Shown here in pieces: positions 50,452 to 59,258 of a DNA stretch of 64,000 bases (the stretch's first letter is position 1; each line of letters starts with the position of its first letter). The notes below the pieces were generated by a model. It was not told the origin of the DNA, made no database searches, and saw only the letters and a program-made list of their open reading frames with translations. Made by a program: the position numbers and the translations under genes. This DNA comes from Maricaulis sp048268525 (GTDB taxonomy: Bacteria > Pseudomonadota > Alphaproteobacteria > Caulobacterales > Maricaulaceae): the NCBI RefSeq assembly GCF_048268525.1, contig NZ_JBLWVH010000009.1, forward strand, positions 1 through 64,000. Reading direction: 5' to 3'.

Positions 50452-52584
50452 TTATTCAGCGTCTTCCTGTTCCTTCTTGATCTCTTCGCCGGTTTCCTGG
50501 TCGACGACTTTCATCGACAGGCGAACCTTGCCGCGATCATCGAAGCCCAAGAGCTTGACGTAGACTTCCTGGCCTTCGGCGACCACGTCGTTCGGGTGGT
50601 TCACGCGTTCAGCCTTGAGCTGAGACACGTGGACGAGACCGTCCTTGGGACCGAAGAAGTTCACGAAGGCACCAAAGTCCATGACCTTGACGACCTTGCC
50701 CTTGTAGACCTTGCCTTCTTCCGGCTCGGCCGTGAGGCCGTGGATCCAGTCGAGGGCGGCCTTGATCGAGGCGCCGTCCGAGGACGAAACCTTGATCACG
50801 CCGTCATCATTGACGTCGACCTTGGCACCGGTCGTTTCCACGATCTCGCGGATCACCTTGCCGCCCGAACCGATCACGTCGCGGATCTTGTCGGTCGGAA
50901 TGGTGATGGTCTCGATACGCGGAGCGAACTCGCCGAGCTCGGTGCGGGCTTCGCCCAGCGCCTTGCCCATCTCTTCGAGGATGTGCAGACGACCGCCGCT
51001 GGCCTGGGCCAGGGCTGTCTTCATGATTTCCTCGTCGATACCGGCGATCTTGATGTCCATCTGCAGCGAGGTGACGCCTTCGGTGGTACCAGCCACCTTG
51101 AAGTCCATGTCGCCGAGATGGTCCTCATCACCCAGGATGTCGGAGAGAACGGCAACGCCTTCCGGATCCTTGATCAGGCCCATGGCAATGCCAGAGACCG
51201 GACGGGTGATCGGCACGCCGGCGTCCATCATGGACAGCGAGGCGCCACAGACCGTGGCCATCGAGGACGAGCCGTTCGACTCGGTGATCTCGGAGACCAG
51301 GCGGATCGTGTACGGGAAGTCTTCCTTGGTCGGCAGGACGGCTTTCACCGCACGCCAGGCCAATTTGCCGTGTCCGATTTCCCGGCGTCCCGGAGCAAGA
51401 CGGAATGACGTCTCACCGACCGAGTAGGGCGGGAAATTGTAGTGCAGCATGAAGCGTTCTTTGTAGGTACCCGTCAGGGCATCGATGAATTGCTCATCTT
51501 CGCCCGTGCCCAGGGTCGCAACGACCAGGGCCTGGGTTTCCCCACGCGTGAACAGGGCCGAACCGTGCGTCCGCGGCAGGATGCCGGCTTCGGACACGAT
51601 CGAGCGGACCTGATCGAGGGCGCGGCCATCAATACGCTTGCCGGTCTTGATGATGCCACCGCGAACGATGGAGCTCTCGACCGCTTTCATGACGTCCTTG
51701 AGCGTCGTCATGTCGATGCCGTCCGGACGGTCTTCTGTCTGGAGCAGGGCCTCGACAGCCTTGTCTTTCGCCGCACCGACCGCCTTGTAGCGCTCGGTCT
51801 TGTCGACGATCGTGTAGGCGGCGGCCAGATCGTCACCGATCAGGTCGCGAACCTTGGCTTCCTCGGCCGAGTGATCAGCCGGAGCGTAATCCCACGGTTC
51901 CTTGGCAGCGCGTTCGGCCAGCTTGATGATCATGTCGATCACCGGCTGGAAGGCCTTGTGACCGGCCATGACAGCGCCGAGCATGACCTCTTCGGACAGC
52001 TCCTTGGCTTCCGATTCAACCATCATCACCGCGTCCTGCGTACCGGCGACGACGAGATCAAGCTCGCTGTCATCCATCTCGTCGCAAGGCGGGTTGATGA
52101 TGTATTCGCCGTCCTTGTAACCGACGCGGGCAGCGCCGATCGGACCCATGAAGGGCAGACCGGACAGGACCAGAGCCGCGGAGGCGCCGATCATGCCGAC
52201 AATGTCGGGATCATTTTCAAGGTCGTGCGACAGGACCGTCAGCATCACCTGGACTTCGTTCTTGAAGCCTTTGACGAACAGCGGACGGATCGGACGGTCG
52301 ATGAGGCGCGAGGTGAGCGTCTCCTTGTCCGTCGGCCGGCCTTCACGCTTGAAGAAGCCGCCGGGGATCTTGCCCGCCGCGAAGTATTTTTCCTGGTAAT
52401 TGACCGTCAGCGGGAAGAAATCGACTCCCGGCTTGGCCTGTTTGACGCCAACTGCTGTGGCGAGGACGGTGGTCTCACCGTAGGACACCATGACGGCGCC
52501 GTCGGCTTGACGGGCAACCCGCCCGGTTTCGATGGTGAGTGGGCGACCCGCCCACTCAATCGTTTCTTTCTGGATATCGAACAT
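50452..52584 (-). CDS. pnp: Polynucleotide phosphorylase
   Basis: The 710-residue protein has two RNase PH domains, a helical linker, KH domain (VIGSGGKVIREI near residue 565) and S1 domain (GKVVKVMDFGAFVNFFGPKDG). It degrades RNA 3'-5' phosphorolytically, often with RNase E in the degradosome. It is 29 bp behind rpsO, as in many bacteria. An acidic tail EEIKKEQEDAE ends it. Confidence 0.98.
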   Translation of the reverse strand: MFDIQKETIEWAGRPLTIETGRVARQADGAVMVSYGETTVLATAVGVKQAKPGVDFFPLTVNYQEKYFAAGKIPGGFFKREGRPTDKETLTSRLIDRPIRPLFVKGFKNEVQVMLTVLSHDLENDPDIVGMIGASAALVLSGLPFMGPIGAARVGYKDGEYIINPPCDEMDDSELDLVVAGTQDAVMMVESEAKELSEEVMLGAVMAGHKAFQPVIDMIIKLAERAAKEPWDYAPADHSAEEAKVRDLIGDDLAAAYTIVDKTERYKAVGAAKDKAVEALLQTEDRPDGIDMTTLKDVMKAVESSIVRGGIIKTGKRIDGRALDQVRSIVSEAGILPRTHGSALFTRGETQALVVATLGTGEDEQFIDALTGTYKERFMLHYNFPPYSVGETSFRLAPGRREIGHGKLAWRAVKAVLPTKEDFPYTIRLVSEITESNGSSSMATVCGASLSMMDAGVPITRPVSGIAMGLIKDPEGVAVLSDILGDEDHLGDMDFKVAGTTEGVTSLQMDIKIAGIDEEIMKTALAQASGGRLHILEEMGKALGEARTELGEFAPRIETITIPTDKIRDVIGSGGKVIREIVETTGAKVDVNDDGVIKVSSSDGASIKAALDWIHGLTAEPEEGKVYKGKVVKVMDFGAFVNFFGPKDGLVHVSQLKAERVNHPNDVVAEGQEVYVKLLGFDDRGKVRLSMKVVDQETGEEIKKEQEDAE

Positions 52585-52613
52585 ATCGTCTTTCGTACGG
52601 ATGGCGTCGCGGA

Positions 52614-52883
52614 TCAGCGGCGCAGACCCAGTTTCTCGATGATGGCCTGGTAACGGGCCACGTCCTTGTTCTTGACGTAGTCGAGAAGCCGGCGGCGCTG
52701 GGAGACCATCTTAAGAAGGCCGCGACGCGAGTGGTTGTCCTTCTTGTGGGTCTTGAAGTGCTCGGTAAGGTTGGCAATCCGGGTGGTCAGGATGGCCACT
52801 TGCACTTCCGGCGATCCCGTGTCGGCTTTGCCACGGGCATGTTCAGCGATCAGCGCGGATTTGCGCTCTTGCGTAATCGACAT
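52614..52883 (-). CDS. rpsO: 30S ribosomal protein S15
   Basis: The 89-residue protein is bacterial uS15 with the conserved HSRRGLLKMVSQRRRLLDYV. It binds 16S rRNA and often represses its own translation. The stop of truB lies 40 bp upstream. Confidence 0.98.
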   Translation of the reverse strand: MSITQERKSALIAEHARGKADTGSPEVQVAILTTRIANLTEHFKTHKKDNHSRRGLLKMVSQRRRLLDYVKNKDVARYQAIIEKLGLRR

Positions 52884-52910
52884 CGGGTTCTCCTAAACTC
52901 GTTATGTCGA

Positions 52911-52930
52911 CTCCCTGAATTGTCAGGGAG
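52911..52930 (-). other. Hairpin between truB and rpsO
   Basis: CTCCCTGA and TCAGGGAG arms with an ATTG loop overlap the truB stop codon. No T-run follows. It may be an RNA-processing site or weak terminator that separates rpsO expression from truB. Confidence 0.5.
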
Positions 52931-53879
52931 TGAGGTTGAAAACACGCGAGGGCTGGAACTTTCCGGCCCTTGCGTCGCCGAGCGCCACTGCCACACCATC
53001 GCAAAGGGCCAAAGCGGTAAAGGTGCAGTCCTTGCCCGCGATTTCGCGGGGTCGGCGCTGCGCCTTCAGCTCTTGCGCTTGACGCGGGAGCAGGACGATC
53101 GAGCGTCCTAGCTTCAACTGGAAGGATTCCTCTTCGGTTATGGCCAGCGCCGGGATGTCGTCCAGCGCGGTCTGAACCGGGAGCAGAGCTTCCGAAGCGG
53201 CGCCCTTATGAGCCATTTCTTCCAGTTCGTCCAGCCTTGTGGATTCCGCTTCCGCGAATCCACCAACGCGAATCCGGCGCAAGGCGGCGACATGGCCTTC
53301 CGTCCCCAGCGCGTGGGCAATATCGCGCGCCATGGAGCGGACGTAGGCGCCTTTGCCACAACGCATTTCCAGCACCGCCATATCCGCATCCGGGCAGTCG
53401 AGAAGGTCCAGCGAGTGGATCTGGATCGGACGGGCCTCGAGTTGGACGTCCTCGCCACTGCGGGCGAGGTCATAGGCCCGCTCGCCATCGACCTTGATGG
53501 CGGAGAAAGCCGGGGGGATCTGCTGGATCTCGCCCGTGAAGTCAGGCAGCACCGCGGCGACCTGTTCCGGCGTCGGACGGACATCGCTGGTCGCAACGAC
53601 CTCACCCTCGCGGTCGAGCGTCGTGGTGCGCTCGCCCCACTTGATGGTGAAGCGGTATATTTTCGAGCCTTCGACCGCAAAGGGGACCGTCTTGGTGGCC
53701 TCACCCAGCGCAATCGGCAAAATGCCGGAGGCCAGCGGGTCGAGGGTTCCGGCGTGGCCGGCCTTCTTGGCATTATAGATCCGCCTGACCGCGGAAACAG
53801 CCTGGGTCGAAGTCATGTCGAGGGGCTTGTCGAGGATCACCCAGCCGTGGATGTCATCGCCCTTGCGGCGTCTGGCCAT
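52923..53879 (-). CDS. truB: tRNA pseudouridine(55) synthase TruB
   Basis: The 318-residue protein has catalytic Asp in HAGTLDPLASGILP. YRFTIKWGERTTTLDREGE and RCGKGAYVRSMARD are family motifs. It modifies U55 in the T loop of tRNAs. The ATG at 53879 is chosen over that at 53891 because GGAG lies six bases before it. In the standard cluster rbfA precedes it directly; here two plus-strand genes separate them. Confidence 0.96.
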   Translation of the reverse strand: MARRRKGDDIHGWVILDKPLDMTSTQAVSAVRRIYNAKKAGHAGTLDPLASGILPIALGEATKTVPFAVEGSKIYRFTIKWGERTTTLDREGEVVATSDVRPTPEQVAAVLPDFTGEIQQIPPAFSAIKVDGERAYDLARSGEDVQLEARPIQIHSLDLLDCPDADMAVLEMRCGKGAYVRSMARDIAHALGTEGHVAALRRIRVGGFAEAESTRLDELEEMAHKGAASEALLPVQTALDDIPALAITEEESFQLKLGRSIVLLPRQAQELKAQRRPREIAGKDCTFTALALCDGVAVALGDARAGKFQPSRVFNLTP

Positions 53880-54023
53880 GTCTTGCTCCATCTGGCGCCG
53901 GGGATCGGACCCGTGCGCGGGAGGGGCGGGCCTATCGGATCGTCGCGGGCGAAGCAAGGGCGGGACCGCTTGAAGGACATCCCGGAACATCATAATCGTG
54001 ATCGGCGTGCCGGGAGTTGTGTC

Positions 54024-55406
54024 ATGATCAGAATTGTTGCCGTTGTTTGTGCCGGCCTGGCGCTTTTTTCCCCGTCATCATCGGCCCAGTTGACACTTCC
54101 GGGGCCCAGTCTCGAACTGTCCGCTCACGACTGGCTGACGCCACTGATCGACAGCCGGGACTTTTCCGGCGTGATCATGATCCGGCGCGGCGAGGATCAA
54201 CCGGTCGCCATGACCTTCGGTTATGCCGACTGGGTCGACGGCACGCCGATGACCGCCGAGGCCCGCTTCCCGGCAGGTTCAATCACCAAAAGCCTGACCG
54301 CCGCGATGGTGCATCGGTTGATCGATGAGGGTCGCCTGTCGGCCGACGCCCCGGTCTCGCGCTATATTCCGGAACTGGCAAGCTATGGCGATGTCAGGAT
54401 CGGCGACGTCATTTCACACACTGCGGGCCTGGCCCGGGACTTTCCTGCAGACGCCTTGCCTGATGCCCGCAGCGACAGCCTTGTAGCCTGGCTGGGAAGC
54501 CAGACGGCGCCGGGGCCCGGCCCACACGAATACGCCTACTCCAATCTGGGCTATGGCATTCTGGCGGTGGTCGTCGAGCGGGTCATGAATGCCCGCTTCG
54601 AAACCCTGATCGCGACGGAGTTCCTTGTTCCGCTCGGCATGAATGACAGCCGTATCGCTCGCAGCGATGCCGGACAGGGCCGCAACGTCCCGACCGGTTA
54701 TGCTGCGGGACCGCTGCCGCTCGACCTGCGCGCACCCATGCCGGATTCACCGGGTCTGGGAGCAGCCGGCCTTGTAGCTCCGATGCGCGACCTTCTGCGC
54801 CTAGCCGATGCCGTGCGGACCCGCCGCATCGACCTGTTCGAACCGGATGGCAGCATGACCGGCTCCTGGAGCGCCCTGGTGGTCAATGGCGAACCCATCT
54901 ACACAATCCAGGGCTCGGTGCCTGGCTACAGTGCCGGGATCTCGATCCTGCCGACGCGCGACCTGACCATCGTCTATGGCACCAATATCGAGTCCTACAG
55001 CAATTGGGGCCTTCAGGAGGTTCTGCACGCCCTCGCCCAGGGGCGTGATCCCGGGCAGCCAAATCTGCGCCCGGCCACGGATAGCCTGACGCAGGCCCAT
55101 CTGGATGCCGCCGGTCAGTATCAGGGCAGCCCATACGGACCCGTCATTGTCGAGCCGGCAGAAGGCGGGCTTGATCTGGTCCTCGCCGAGCGGGGTTGGC
55201 GCTTCTATCTCTCGCCCACCGGCGGTGAGCGGTTGAATTGGCGTTTGTTCAATGTCGACTTGTCATTCGAGCGCGATGAAGCCGGGCGGGTGGCAGCAAT
55301 ATCCGCGACCGAGCACGGGCTCTCCGGTGACGCCCGGCGTTGGCGCATGACACGGACCGATCTGCCACCACTTCCTGCCATCGAACCGTCAGACAGCGAC
55401 CCCTAG
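54024..55406 (+). CDS. Secreted serine hydrolase (beta-lactamase/PBP4-like)
   Basis: The 460-residue protein has a short signal sequence (IVAVVCAGLALFSPSSSA). The SxxK motif is SITKS in FPAGSITKSLTAAM, followed by the YxN motif YSNLGYG and the SHTAG region. These are features of class C-like serine hydrolases (estB/AmpC superfamily). No HxG or KTG-type motif is obvious. A C-terminal beta-rich domain follows. Its last codons are part of a 31-bp direct repeat with the rbfA 3' end, so it once adjoined rbfA. Confidence 0.85.
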   Translation: MIRIVAVVCAGLALFSPSSSAQLTLPGPSLELSAHDWLTPLIDSRDFSGVIMIRRGEDQPVAMTFGYADWVDGTPMTAEARFPAGSITKSLTAAMVHRLIDEGRLSADAPVSRYIPELASYGDVRIGDVISHTAGLARDFPADALPDARSDSLVAWLGSQTAPGPGPHEYAYSNLGYGILAVVVERVMNARFETLIATEFLVPLGMNDSRIARSDAGQGRNVPTGYAAGPLPLDLRAPMPDSPGLGAAGLVAPMRDLLRLADAVRTRRIDLFEPDGSMTGSWSALVVNGEPIYTIQGSVPGYSAGISILPTRDLTIVYGTNIESYSNWGLQEVLHALAQGRDPGQPNLRPATDSLTQAHLDAAGQYQGSPYGPVIVEPAEGGLDLVLAERGWRFYLSPTGGERLNWRLFNVDLSFERDEAGRVAAISATEHGLSGDARRWRMTRTDLPPLPAIEPSDSDP

Positions 55407-55420
55407 CCCTCGGCGTCCGC
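55390..55420. repeat. 31-bp direct repeat, left copy
   Basis: It matches 57332-57362 at 29 of 31 positions, from CAGACAGCGA through CTAGCCCTCGGCGTCCGC. This copy spans the serine-hydrolase stop codon. The right copy spans the rbfA stop codon. Together they bracket 1.9 kb with the membrane-protein gene. Confidence 0.85.
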
Positions 55421-55480
55421 GTCACCGTCCCGGTTGGCATCGAGGCGCGGTTGGCATCCAGGGCCTCGCGGCCGGTCGGG
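55403..55480 (-). pseudogene. Decayed duplicate of the rbfA 3' end
   Basis: Read on the minus strand, the final codons LDANRDGDADAEG plus TAG resemble the true rbfA end LDADGDSEADAEG. Farther upstream PTGREALDAN matches PTVRKDLDAD after an indel. The 5' part of the gene is absent, so this is a fragment. It indicates that the rbfA tail was duplicated when the membrane-protein gene was inserted. Confidence 0.65.
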
Positions 55481-55624
55481 CTGGACCGGACCTCCGCCAC
55501 GAGAATCTCCGGCGGGTGGATGCGGAAACCACCGAGGCATGTCGGATCGCGCTTGTCCGCATCAGTTTGGTTGAGCATGATCCGGGGACCGTGCAATCCG
55601 GACGGGCATTGATATGAAGGTTCA

Positions 55625-57316
55625 GTGGTGCTTGCGGGACGTCATATCGGAATGCTTTGCACCGGCGTGGTCTTGGCGCTGTCAGCACTCCTCCTGCTCT
55701 GGGTTGGTGTTTCAGCCGCCATGCTGGCCGGATCGCTGCTGGTACAGGCTGTCTGGACGTTTGGCGCGGCCCAGCTACTGGTGCCGGTTCGCCGCTATAT
55801 TCCCGACCCCGTTCAATTTCACGTCCTCGCTTATGCCGCAGGTCTCGCACTGACCGGCATTGGCGGTCTTGCCTTCATGCATCGAGCCTTGCTCGGCGAA
55901 ACACCGGTCCTGGCCGCCCTCGCGACGATGACACCGCTAGCGGGCCTGGCAATCTGGCGGCTGGCTCGATGGCACAAAGCCGTCACTGGTTTTGAACCGA
56001 TCCGTTGGCCGAGGGTCGCTGCCCTGCTCGCCGCGTCATGCATCGTCGCGGCAATGACGGCCTACGGTTTCGCCAATAATGACGAAAACATCCGGATCAA
56101 TTCCACGGAATGGCTGGAACGCTCCGACATTGTTCCGGAATGGGCCTATCAAAGCGATCGCCTCGCCCATTACACCCGCAACACCCAAACTCTTTTTGAA
56201 GAGGGCCTGCCGCCCAGGCGGGTCAACCATCGGGCCTTCCACTCTGTCATCATGGTAACGACCGTCCTGACAGGTCCGATGAGTGCTGCGGCGGCGTTCT
56301 CAGCCGCCAAGATCCTGGCGATATTTGTATATTTTACATTGAGCTATTCACTGTTCGGCATTGCCGGTCGCGTCTTCGGCATGGGCGTGCGCACCGCAAC
56401 GCTGATCGGTGCTTCGACGCTCATATTCTCACCGCTCAAACTGCCGCTGTTTGCACTTACACCGACCTATCGGGGTTTCCTCTCGGCATCGGGCACGATG
56501 TATCACTCCGATACTCAGCTCTTCTCAATGGCCGTTGCGGCCGCCGGCCTGTTCGCCACCCTGATCGCCTTCCGTGAAAAACGCTCCACACTGACGCTCG
56601 GCGCCTTGCTGATCGGTGCATCCTTCTTTTTCAAACCGCCCAGCTATATGGCCCTCGCACCGGCCATTCTGGGTGCGATTCTGTTTCAATACCGGGAATT
56701 CGATCGTGATCGCCTGCTTGGCGCGATCTCGGTTCTCGCCATTCCCTGGATCTGGTTTACCTATCTGTCCCTGACCGCTGGCAGTTCACCGATGGACAAT
56801 CTCGTGCCGGTCGCCGGTACAGACGCTGCGACGTCCAACCTCACGCTCCAATTCCATCCATTCCAAGGATATCAGCGCTGGCTCACGGACCGTTTCCCCG
56901 ACTGGGTTTACGCCATTCCCGGCGGCCAGTATGCGGGAATGGTCGGCCTGTCGTGCGCCGCATTCTGGGTCGCCTGGGCCCGTGCCGCAGAGCATCCCCT
57001 GATCGCGATCCGTTCCGGGGCACCAGCCCTACGCGACCACCTCGCGGCCAATGCGCATATTTATCTGATGGTCGGCGCTTTCGTTTTCGCCATCCTGATC
57101 GCGATAATGCTCGCCGGACCGCCAGGCTCAATGGATATCAACTGGAAATGGCCAGCGGCTGCCAGCTTTGTATTGTGCTTGCCGGTGTTCGCCGCCGCCA
57201 TCGCCGCGATCCCCAATACCGTTGTGCGGCACGTCAGCTGGGGCTTGTACGCAGCCCAGTGTCTGCAGGGCTTAGGCTACCTCGCCTATTTCTTCTGGAC
57301 TTCCCGATTGAGCTGA
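55625..57316 (+). CDS. Polytopic membrane protein, unknown function
   Basis: The 563-residue protein has about 12 hydrophobic segments. A soluble loop (ENIRINSTEWLERSDIVPEW) follows the third or fourth and may be periplasmic. It has GT-C-like general layout but no acidic loop motif I can identify. The GTG at 55625 follows TGAAGG; ATG at 55652 is an alternative. It is flanked by 31-bp direct repeats, suggesting it entered the translation cluster as a unit. The function is unknown. Confidence 0.75.
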   Translation: MVLAGRHIGMLCTGVVLALSALLLLWVGVSAAMLAGSLLVQAVWTFGAAQLLVPVRRYIPDPVQFHVLAYAAGLALTGIGGLAFMHRALLGETPVLAALATMTPLAGLAIWRLARWHKAVTGFEPIRWPRVAALLAASCIVAAMTAYGFANNDENIRINSTEWLERSDIVPEWAYQSDRLAHYTRNTQTLFEEGLPPRRVNHRAFHSVIMVTTVLTGPMSAAAAFSAAKILAIFVYFTLSYSLFGIAGRVFGMGVRTATLIGASTLIFSPLKLPLFALTPTYRGFLSASGTMYHSDTQLFSMAVAAAGLFATLIAFREKRSTLTLGALLIGASFFFKPPSYMALAPAILGAILFQYREFDRDRLLGAISVLAIPWIWFTYLSLTAGSSPMDNLVPVAGTDAATSNLTLQFHPFQGYQRWLTDRFPDWVYAIPGGQYAGMVGLSCAAFWVAWARAAEHPLIAIRSGAPALRDHLAANAHIYLMVGAFVFAILIAIMLAGPPGSMDINWKWPAAASFVLCLPVFAAAIAAIPNTVVRHVSWGLYAAQCLQGLGYLAYFFWTSRLS

Positions 57317-57331
57317 CCAGCGGCGCCGCGG

Positions 57332-57362
57332 CAGACAGCGAGCACTAGCCCTCGGCGTCCGC
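57332..57362. repeat. 31-bp direct repeat, right copy
   Basis: It matches 55390-55420 at 29 of 31 positions and contains the stop codon of the intact rbfA gene. Confidence 0.85.
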
Positions 57363-57770
57363 TTCGCTATCACCGTCAGCATCCAGGTCCTTGCGAACGG
57401 TCGGACGGTTCAGCAGATCATCGACATGACTGGCCGTGTCGAATGAGTTGTCGGCATGAAAGTGAAGCTCCGGCGTGAACTTCATCTCGATTTCGCGACC
57501 AAGGCGCCCGCGCAGGAAGCTGGCACAACGGTTCAGGCCCGATGCGAGCTTGGCGGAATCGCCCCGCCCCAGCGGCGCGACATAGACTTTCGCGACGCGC
57601 AAATCCGGGCTGGGCCGAACCTCTGTCACGGAAATCATCTGGCCTTCAAGGTCCGGATCGCGGAATTCCTCACGCGCAATGATACCCACAAGTGCATGAC
57701 GGACGAGTTCGCCGGCACGCAGCTGACGCTGGCTCGGGCCTTTGGAAGTGTTGGTCTGGCGGCGGGCCAT
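57345..57770 (-). CDS. rbfA: Ribosome-binding factor A
   Basis: The 141-residue KH-fold protein has LVRHALVGIIAREEFRDP, VTEVRPSPDLRVAKVYV and FTPELHFHADNSFD. It helps mature the 16S rRNA 5' end. The ATG at 57770 has GGAG six bases before it. The acidic C-terminal tail DGDSEADAEG is the source of the duplicated fragment at 55403-55480. Normally it lies between infB and truB without interruption. Confidence 0.95.
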   Translation of the reverse strand: MARRQTNTSKGPSQRQLRAGELVRHALVGIIAREEFRDPDLEGQMISVTEVRPSPDLRVAKVYVAPLGRGDSAKLASGLNRCASFLRGRLGREIEMKFTPELHFHADNSFDTASHVDDLLNRPTVRKDLDADGDSEADAEG

Positions 57771-57989
57771 GTGGATCTCCATCACGGTGGAAGCGAGGCG
57801 CGCGGGTGTACGCCCCTTGCCCGACCGATGCAAGACCCGGCGAATGGCCGGGTTTCGTCCCTCCACTTGCCGCGCTCGTCACAAAACGCTGGTGCCCGCC
57901 TTTACCCGGTCGGAAGCCGCTGCCCTATTCACCGCCGGGCACAGCGTGCCTGAGACCAGCCCTCTCCCTGCATCCGATCCGGAACCATA

Positions 57990-58490
57990 ATGATCAAAAT
58001 GCTCGCCACTGCCCTGCTTGTTGCCATTGGCACAGTCCAGACTGTTCCTGCCCGTGCCGCCGCCGACCAATCGGAGACCGGGACCACAACTCCCCGGGCA
58101 ATCGCCGAAGCCTGGCTTGATGCCTATTCGCGCCAGGATTTCGACCGGATGACCGCGCTGATGACCGCCGACACGGTCTTCCTTGACCCGACTTCCTTCG
58201 AGATCGCCGCCGTCGCCGAGCGGATCGAGTGGCGCGGTCCGGTCGCGATCACGTCCGGGATTGCGGCCTGGGGCGTGGATCACGCCACCTACACGATTGA
58301 TCGCACCTATGAGGCGTCCCGGAATGTGGTGTTCATCGGCCATGTGGACGTTGTCTACGGCACTGGCGACGCAGCCCAGACCTATCGCTACCCGATCACG
58401 ACCATCGTGCGCGTGGCTGACGGTCATGTCCTTGAGCATCGCGACTACACCGATTTTTCAGGCGCGAGTCGGGTCGTCCCTGACGATTGA
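57990..58490 (+). CDS. Secreted NTF2/SnoaL-like protein, copy 1
   Basis: The 166-residue protein has signal peptide MIKMLATALLVAIGTVQTVPARA and a cone-shaped NTF2-like domain (AIAEAWLDAYSRQDFDRMTALM, NVVFIGHVDVVYG). The second gene at 58653 repeats VVFIGHV and the overall layout, so they are diverged tandem paralogues. It is a probable periplasmic enzyme or ligand-binding protein of unknown substrate. It lies divergent from rbfA in the gap where infB would be. Confidence 0.8.
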   Translation: MIKMLATALLVAIGTVQTVPARAAADQSETGTTTPRAIAEAWLDAYSRQDFDRMTALMTADTVFLDPTSFEIAAVAERIEWRGPVAITSGIAAWGVDHATYTIDRTYEASRNVVFIGHVDVVYGTGDAAQTYRYPITTIVRVADGHVLEHRDYTDFSGASRVVPDD

Positions 58491-58522
58491 CGCCTCACGT
58501 CCTGTCACTTTCCAGAATGGTT

Positions 58523-58548
58523 CCGGCCGGGGGTGTGCCCCCGGCCGG
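58523..58548. other. GC-rich perfect hairpin between the NTF2-like genes
   Basis: Eleven-bp arms (CCGGCCGGGGG and CCCCCGGCCGG) with loop TGTG lie 33 bp after the first NTF2-like gene. No T-run follows, so it could attenuate or stabilise the mRNA and not necessarily terminate it. Confidence 0.6.
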
Positions 58549-58652
58549 GACCGGGCCGGCATTTCGGAGCATTCTGCCCGAGCCAAAGTCTCCGGGATGC
58601 CGGTCCGACCTCCATCAACACCCGAACCCTCACATTCACGCGGAGCCCAACC

Positions 58653-59174
58653 ATGACCCGATTGTTTTTCCTGGCCGTCATCACCATCGCGGCAAGCCTA
58701 GCGCCGGTTGCAGCCAGTCACGCCCAGGGCGAGTCCAATACCGAGGCCGAGGCTGTGGCCCGCGCCTATATGGCACTCTATTCCTCGGTCGACTGGGATG
58801 GCATGGAGGCCTTGCTGGCAGAAGATGTCCGCTTCAGGGACACGACCGCCGAAAGCCCTGACGTGGGTCCGGACGGATATGCGGAGGACAGCCGCGACGG
58901 CATGATGGCCGAATTGCGCGCCTTCGGCGAAAGCTACAATCCGATCGAACTCGGCTTTGAGTGGGACCAGGTCTTCACATCCAACAGCCGCGTTGTCTTC
59001 ATCGGACACGTCAATGCACTCTACCCGACCGATACCCCGGGCCAGAATTTTCGCTGGCGGTCCGAGCAGGTGACGGTGATCACCGTGCGCGACGGATTGG
59101 TGGTCAGCCATCAGGATTTCGCGAATTACGCCCACCCCGAACAGGGCCTGATCGCCGCAACCGACGCTGACTAG
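58653..59174 (+). CDS. Secreted NTF2/SnoaL-like protein, copy 2
   Basis: The 173-residue protein has signal peptide RLFFLAVITIAASLAPVAA. The NTF2-like motif AVARAYMALYSSVDWDGMEALL and RVVFIGHVNALYP parallel copy 1. GQNFRWRSEQVTVITVRDG resembles the corresponding strand of the paralogue. Start at 58653 is chosen over a longer frame because the signal begins there. A terminator shared with infB follows. Confidence 0.8.
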   Translation: MTRLFFLAVITIAASLAPVAASHAQGESNTEAEAVARAYMALYSSVDWDGMEALLAEDVRFRDTTAESPDVGPDGYAEDSRDGMMAELRAFGESYNPIELGFEWDQVFTSNSRVVFIGHVNALYPTDTPGQNFRWRSEQVTVITVRDGLVVSHQDFANYAHPEQGLIAATDAD

Positions 59175-59207
59175 GGTGGTCGCCAGGCGTCACCATCGCC
59201 ACAACGA

Positions 59208-59239
59208 AAAAGGGCGGCCCTGACAGGGGCCGCCCTTTT
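59208..59239. terminator. Bidirectional intrinsic terminator
   Basis: Thirteen-bp arms AAAAGGGCGGCCC and GGGCCGCCCTTTT flank TGACAG. It serves the NTF2-like genes on one strand and infB on the other. Confidence 0.9.
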
Positions 59240-59258
59240 CACATCGGTCTTCGTCGGA

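Noticed and set aside
53208..54023. Long open frame preceding the serine hydrolase
   Set aside because: It runs antisense through truB; the signal peptide at 54024 marks the true start.
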